Origin: Streptomyces cinerochromogenes
GTDB taxonomy: Bacteria > Actinomycetota > Actinomycetes > Streptomycetales > Streptomycetaceae
Length of the DNA: 64,000 nucleotides
Reading direction: 5' to 3'
Assembly: GCF_014648635.1 (NCBI RefSeq)
Contig: NZ_BMRM01000029.1
Location: 1-64,000, forward strand
In this document: piece by piece, positions 60,441-64,000 of the stretch
Position numbering within the stretch: position 1 is the first letter of the stretch
Layout of the letters: each line of letters opens with the position of its first letter
Notes under the pieces: model-generated
What the model saw: the letters and a program-made list of their open reading frames with translations, nothing else
What the model was told of the DNA's origin: nothing
The model's database searches: none
Made by a program: the position numbers and the translations under genes

Positions 60441-60478
60441 AAACCGCTCCCGCCGGCCCAGCCGGCGGGAGCGGTTTT
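60441..60478. terminator. Rho-independent terminator after the SDR gene
   Basis: A 17-bp perfect stem (60441-60457 with 60461-60477), 3-base loop and a run of T at 60475-60478. A-run on the left makes it usable in both directions. Confidence 0.9.
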
Positions 60479-60550
60479 CATTCAAAGGAAAACAACAAGC
60501 GGTTCCCGGAATGGTCCGTTTCCGAGAATCATTCGCACTTCTTGGCGGGC

Positions 60551-60588
60551 CTGACATTCCCTGACAGCCCTTGACACAGCTCTGACAG
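60551..60588 (+). promoter_or_regulatory. Four TGACA repeats upstream of the carrier-protein operon
   Basis: CTGACA (60551), CTGACA (60561), TTGACA (60571) and CTGACA (60582) recur at 10-, 10- and 11-bp steps, about 85-120 bases before the first gene of the operon. The third copy could also serve as a -35. Direct repeats one helical turn apart fit SARP-type activation. A matching -10 was not found with confidence. Confidence 0.55.
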
Positions 60589-60671
60589 AGCGGCCACCGC
60601 TTCTTTGCACGGGGGCGCGCAGCATGTTCCGTGTCGAAAAGGAAGCAGGCTCTGGAAAAGGAGGGAACGCA

Positions 60672-61823
60672 ATGGCTGAATCAGAGAACGAGGACAGCCT
60701 TCCGCAGCCGCCCCGTCTGTCCGACGCGACCCTGCGCGACTCCGCCCACATGGGAGGCGTCGAATTCGGTCCGAAGGACGCCACGGTCATCTCCGAGCTG
60801 TTGGTGAGGACCGGTGTCGACCTGGTCGAGGTCGGCATGGTCTCCGGCCCGAACTCCAAGGACGCCGACCTGGTCCTCGCCACGCACGAGACGATCGGCC
60901 CCGAGCGCAGCATGACCCTCGTGGTGGTGCGCGACCGCGAGCAGGTCAAGAAGGCCCTGGACGAGGCCGAGCGCCTGGGCGTGCGGCACATCATGTACTC
61001 CATCCCCACCTCCGAGCAGCACGCCAAGCTGAAACTCGGCTCGCCCAGCGCCAAGTTCCTCCACGTGCTGGCGCGTTCGGCGATCGAGCAGGCCAAGGAG
61101 CGCGGCTTCCACGTCACGTTCAGCGGTGAGGACGGCGCCCGCACCCCCAAGGGCCGGCTCGTGCCCTACGTCACCGCGGGCTTCGAGGCCGGAGCCGACC
61201 GGTTCCGGCTCGCCGAGACCGTCGCCTACCTCTCGCCCTGGCAGATGGAGGAGGTGATCTCCGACCTCACCGCCATCGACGGCTCCGAGATCGAGATCCA
61301 CTCCCACAACATGCTCGGCATGGCCGTCGCCAACTCCCTCGCCGCCGTCCGCGCGGGAGCCCAGTGGATCTCGGCCACCGTCGGCGGCATCGGCGAGCGC
61401 GGCGGCAACGCCCCCCTGGCCGAGCTGCTCACCTCGCTGCGCGTCGTCCACGGCGACACCCGCTTCGACCTGACCCACCTCACGGAGCTGTCCCGGGCGG
61501 CCCTCAGGGGAGCCGGTCTCGGCAGCGCCTTCCAGTCCGGCCCGACGACGCCGCACGCCTTCGCCTACGAGCTGCCGGGCCAGCTGAGCCACCCGGAGGC
61601 GTACGAGACGCTGCCGGCCGAACTCGTCGGCAACACCCGGGAGCTGCGGGTCCGCACCCGCCTCACCCCCGCCCTCGTCACGTGGGCACTGGCCGGCTCG
61701 GACATCGACGTCGACGCCGAAGCCTTCACCGCCTGGCTCGTCCGGCGGCAGGAGAGCAACGGCGCCCCCGTGCTGGACCAGGAGGCGGTCCGCAAGGCCG
61801 CCATCGACTTCCAGGCCGCCTGA
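60672..61823 (+). CDS. DRE-TIM metallolyase, homocitrate-synthase/aldolase-like
   Basis: A 383-residue HMGL-like TIM-barrel enzyme. SDATLRDSAHMGG near residue 20 is the Arg-Asp metal site; VEVGMVSG, FHVTFSGEDGARTPKG, EIHSHNMLGMAVANSLAAVRAGA (metal-binding HxH, residues about 216-218) and TVGGIGERGGNAPL follow. Claisen-type members read RDGEQ; here RDSAH puts a His where 4-hydroxy-2-oxoacid aldolases (RDGxH) have it. It either condenses acetyl-CoA with a 2-oxoacid or cleaves/forms an aldol. ATG 60672 after AAGGAGGG. First gene of the carrier-protein operon. Confidence 0.87.
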   Translation: MAESENEDSLPQPPRLSDATLRDSAHMGGVEFGPKDATVISELLVRTGVDLVEVGMVSGPNSKDADLVLATHETIGPERSMTLVVVRDREQVKKALDEAERLGVRHIMYSIPTSEQHAKLKLGSPSAKFLHVLARSAIEQAKERGFHVTFSGEDGARTPKGRLVPYVTAGFEAGADRFRLAETVAYLSPWQMEEVISDLTAIDGSEIEIHSHNMLGMAVANSLAAVRAGAQWISATVGGIGERGGNAPLAELLTSLRVVHGDTRFDLTHLTELSRAALRGAGLGSAFQSGPTTPHAFAYELPGQLSHPEAYETLPAELVGNTRELRVRTRLTPALVTWALAGSDIDVDAEAFTAWLVRRQESNGAPVLDQEAVRKAAIDFQAA

Positions 61824-61910
61824 GCGCGTCCCGCGCCGCGACCGCACGAACCCTCTCTCCCTTCTCCCGCCCCCTCACCCTTCACCCCTCACCGTGAACG
61901 GAGTTCTGCG

Positions 61911-62096
61911 ATGAGCACCGCTGTTCTCACCGGCTCGTGCCCCGAGTGCGAGACCGACCTGACCGTGCCCGAGATGGTCGAGGGCGAGACGCTGTCCTGC
62001 CCCGAGTGCATGCTGACCCTGCGCATCGAGGGCATCGACGGCGGCCGGCTGACCCTCCAGATGGTCGAGGTCCAGCTCCGCGACTGGGGCCAGTGA
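61911..62096 (+). CDS. lysW: LysW-like amino-group carrier protein with C-terminal Gln
   Basis: A 61-residue acidic zinc protein. CPEC at residues 10-13 and 30-33 forms the zinc ribbon, with LRIEGIDGGRLTLQMVEVQ and the tail RDWGQ. LysW/ArgW carriers end in EDWGE; the side-chain carboxyl of that last Glu is joined to the amino group of aminoadipate or glutamate so that later enzymes act on a protein-bound substrate. Here the last codon is CAG (Gln61), so that carboxyl is missing. GGAG precedes ATG 61911 and lysX follows one base after the stop. Confidence 0.93.
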   Translation: MSTAVLTGSCPECETDLTVPEMVEGETLSCPECMLTLRIEGIDGGRLTLQMVEVQLRDWGQ

Positions 62097-62097
62097 C

Positions 62098-62946
62098 ATG
62101 GCCAACCGAGTCGCCATCGTCGCGGACCGGGTCGGCTGGGAGGAACGCCGGCTGATCGAGACCGCCCAGGACTTCGGCCTGCGGATCGACTGGGTCAACG
62201 ACGAGTCCCTGTGCGCCGGCCACCGCGACGCCCTCTCCGTCAAGGGCTACGACGCGCTCATGGTGCGCAGCCGCAGCTACACCCGGGGCGGCCTGATCGC
62301 CACCCTCGCCGAGGCCGACGGCTTCCGCGTCCTCAACTCCGCCTCCGCGATCCACTCCTGCGAGAACAAGCTCGTCCTGCGCGCCGTCCTGCGCGAGGCC
62401 GGTGTCCCGGTGCCGGACTTCCGGCTCGCCCTGTCCCGCAAGGACTTCGAGAAGGCACTGGACGAGCTGGGCGTGCCGGTCGTGCTCAAGCCGGTCTACG
62501 GCGGGATGGGCAAGCGGGTGACCCTGGTCCGCGACGCCGACCTGGCGCAGTCCGTCTACGACTACGTCGAGGACCTCGGCCACGCCTTCGAGCAGGCCTG
62601 CCTGGTGGAGCCCTACCTGGGCGGCGGCTCGATCCGCTGCCTGGTCGTCGGCCGGGAGATCGTCGCCGCCGCGGAGTTCGAGAGCGCGGGCGCCGACTGG
62701 CGCAGCAACGCGGCCCTCGGCAACCAGAGCCGGGCCCTCGCCCACGACCCCGACGTGCAGAAGATCGTGGACGGCGTCGTGGACCGGCTCGGCAGCGGCA
62801 TCTACGGGGTCGACCTGTTCAAGACCCCGGCCGGCTATCTCGTCAACGAGGTCAACCACGCCCCCGCCTGGCGGGGAGTGGCCTCCACGACCGGGGTCGA
62901 CATCGCGTCGGTCGTGGTCCGTCACGTCCAGGAGACACTCGAATGA
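62098..62946 (+). CDS. lysX: LysX-like ATP-grasp ligase
   Basis: A 282-residue RimK-type ATP-grasp enzyme. DALMVRSRSYTRGG, VLNSASAIHSCENKLVLRAVLREAGVPVPDF, VVLKPVYGGMGKRVTLV (ATP-binding Lys and Gly loop), SIRCLVVGREIVAAAEF, DWRSNAALG (LysX substrate-motif position) and YLVNEVNHAPAWRG (metal-binding Glu/Asn) fit LysX, which ligates an amino acid to the LysW C-terminal Glu. The usual EFKN after the NEVN motif is replaced by AWRG and the substrate motif differs, implying another amino acid. Confidence 0.9.
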   Translation: MANRVAIVADRVGWEERRLIETAQDFGLRIDWVNDESLCAGHRDALSVKGYDALMVRSRSYTRGGLIATLAEADGFRVLNSASAIHSCENKLVLRAVLREAGVPVPDFRLALSRKDFEKALDELGVPVVLKPVYGGMGKRVTLVRDADLAQSVYDYVEDLGHAFEQACLVEPYLGGGSIRCLVVGREIVAAAEFESAGADWRSNAALGNQSRALAHDPDVQKIVDGVVDRLGSGIYGVDLFKTPAGYLVNEVNHAPAWRGVASTTGVDIASVVVRHVQETLE

Positions 62947-64000
62947 TCCGTGTGGGAATCGTCGGCGCCTCCGGGCTCGCCGGCGGCGAACTCATCAGGC
63001 TGGTCACCCAGCACCCCGAGATGGAACTGACCTTCCTGGGCGGCGACTCCAGCGCGGGCCGGCGGCCGGCCGAGCTGCACCCGGGGCTCCGTCTCGACCT
63101 GGGCCTGACCGTCGAGCCCGTCACGGCCGACCGGGTGGCCGAGCGGTGCGACGTGGTGTTCCTCGCCACGCCCGCCCCGGTCTCCGCCCGGCTCGCCGCG
63201 GAACTCGCCGACCGCGTCCCCTGCGTGGCCGACCTCAGCGGCGCCTTCCGGATCCGCACCCCGGAGCTGCACGAACGCTGGTACCCGAAGGCCGAGCGGA
63301 CCACCGGGCTGGCCGACCGCTTCGTGTACGGGGTGCCGGAACTGGTCGGCGACCAGCTGGTGGACGCCGCCCTGATCTCGGTGCCCGGCTGCTACGCCAC
63401 CGCCATCACCCTGGGACTCGCCCCGCTCACTCTAGGGCTCGGGCTGAACCTGCGGACCGTGGTGATCGACGGCAAGAGCGGTTCCAGCGGCGGCGGTCTG
63501 CAGATGCGCGTCCCGGACCTGCACCCGCTGCGCAACGGCGCCATCGCACCGTACGCCCCCACCGGCCACCGGCACGCCGCCGAGGTCAGCGACTTCCTGC
63601 AGCGCAGCAAGCCCGGCAGCGTCGGCTCCCTGGCCATGTCGGCGTACGGGGTGTCGCATGTGCGCGGACTGCTGGCCAGCTGCTACGTGTACCCCGACGA
63701 GCGGGTGGACCAGCGGGAACTCCAGCGCGCCTACCTCAGGTTCTACAAGGAGCACCGGTTCGTCCGGGTCCGCCGGCACAACGAGACGCTGATCCCGGTG
63801 CCCGACCCGCAGGCCGTGCTCGGCTCCAACTACTGCGACGTCACCGCCCTGCACGACCCGGACGGCGGCCGGATCGTCGTCCTCGCCGCCCTCGACAACC
63901 TGGTCAAGGGCGCCGCCGGCCAGGCCGTCCAGGCAGTGAACAAGCGCTTCCGCCTGCCCGAGGACACGGGCCTGACCATGCAGCCGGTGATGCCCGCATG
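62943..64000 (+). CDS. LysY/ArgC-like N-acyl-phosphate reductase (runs to window edge)
   Basis: Starts at ATG 62943 in the lysX stop. 352 codons are visible; the last two bases (TG at 63999-64000) may begin a TGA, which would make the gene complete and couple it to an ATG at 63998. VGIVGASGLAGGELIRLV binds NADPH, SVPGCYATA carries the catalytic Cys150, and GKSGSSGGGLQM and APTGHRHAAEV follow as in ArgC/LysY. It would reduce a carrier-bound acyl phosphate to the semialdehyde; the kinase (LysZ) probably lies just outside. Confidence 0.92.
   Translation, partial: MIRVGIVGASGLAGGELIRLVTQHPEMELTFLGGDSSAGRRPAELHPGLRLDLGLTVEPVTADRVAERCDVVFLATPAPVSARLAAELADRVPCVADLSGAFRIRTPELHERWYPKAERTTGLADRFVYGVPELVGDQLVDAALISVPGCYATAITLGLAPLTLGLGLNLRTVVIDGKSGSSGGGLQMRVPDLHPLRNGAIAPYAPTGHRHAAEVSDFLQRSKPGSVGSLAMSAYGVSHVRGLLASCYVYPDERVDQRELQRAYLRFYKEHRFVRVRRHNETLIPVPDPQAVLGSNYCDVTALHDPDGGRIVVLAALDNLVKGAAGQAVQAVNKRFRLPEDTGLTMQPVMPA

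Noticed and set aside
60624..60671. Earlier ATG start for the DRE-TIM enzyme
   Set aside because: The ATG at 60672 has an AAGGAGGG at good spacing; the extra 16 residues are unlike the family.
61911..64000. Primary lysine or arginine biosynthesis by LysW
   Set aside because: Streptomyces uses diaminopimelate for lysine and free N-acetyl intermediates for arginine, and the carrier tail is altered; context is that of a regulated accessory cluster.

Overview
The window reads as a chromosomal segment of a Streptomyces or close relative. It is very GC-rich with strong third-position G/C bias, GTG and TTG starts are common, and 4-base stop/start overlaps (ATGA, GTGA, TTGA) are frequent. TTA codons are rare and sit mainly in pathway and regulatory genes. 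Family content and order in the middle of the window (malate synthase, allR, allB, alc; GntR with a sugar ABC transporter and ROK kinase; SNF2 with SWIM) match what I know of Streptomyces chromosomes. No tRNA, rRNA, CRISPR array, plasmid origin or intact insertion sequence was seen.

Region A (1 to about 21.7 kb) is accessory and looks like a biosynthetic gene cluster whose left part lies outside the window. A run of 13 same-direction, nearly all overlapping genes (1-11581) holds the end of a class II DAHP synthase, a prephenate-dehydrogenase-like protein, chorismate synthase, shikimate kinase, a second P-loop kinase, a GH3-type acyl-amide synthetase, two methyltransferases, a flavoprotein, two unrecognised proteins, a stand-alone LysR-type effector domain and an alpha/beta hydrolase. 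This suggests a dedicated supply of chorismate or prephenate feeding an unknown aromatic or cyclohexenyl product joined to an amine or amino acid. An ArsR regulator, a serine hydrolase, a cyclase-family hydrolase, a third methyltransferase, a DHA2 exporter, a GDSL enzyme, a SnoaL-like protein and a nitroreductase follow. The exporter and nitroreductase promoters share a 30-bp element. A MFS transporter plus hydrolase with a divergent LysR gene closes the region.

Region B (about 22.7-49.2 kb) is core chromosome: a HipA-like kinase, malate synthase with the allantoin genes allR-allB-alc (purine ureide use feeding glyoxylate into malate, probably under AllR control through shared promoter-embedded operators), AIM24, a DHFR-like protein, a secreted RNase Sa homologue, a two-component system, a P450, a sugar or polyol uptake unit (Gfo/Idh/MocA dehydrogenase, GntR, CUT2 ABC transporter, ROK kinase) with a repeated ATGTCCGGACAA site, and a SNF2-SWIM gene pair.

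Region C (about 49.2-64 kb, running off the right edge) is a second accessory region. It contains two flavin monooxygenases, an atypical response regulator lacking the phospho-acceptor Asp and translationally coupled to a transposase-derived gene, an exporter, a large TTA-containing AfsR/SARP-type activator with 11-bp repeats in its promoter, a MerR-SDR pair, and then an amino-group carrier protein operon: a DRE-TIM carbon-carbon bond enzyme, a LysW-like carrier, a LysX-like ATP-grasp ligase and an ArgC/LysY-like reductase. The carrier ends in Gln instead of the conserved Glu that LysW uses to tether its substrate. I consider this the most interesting single observation in the window.
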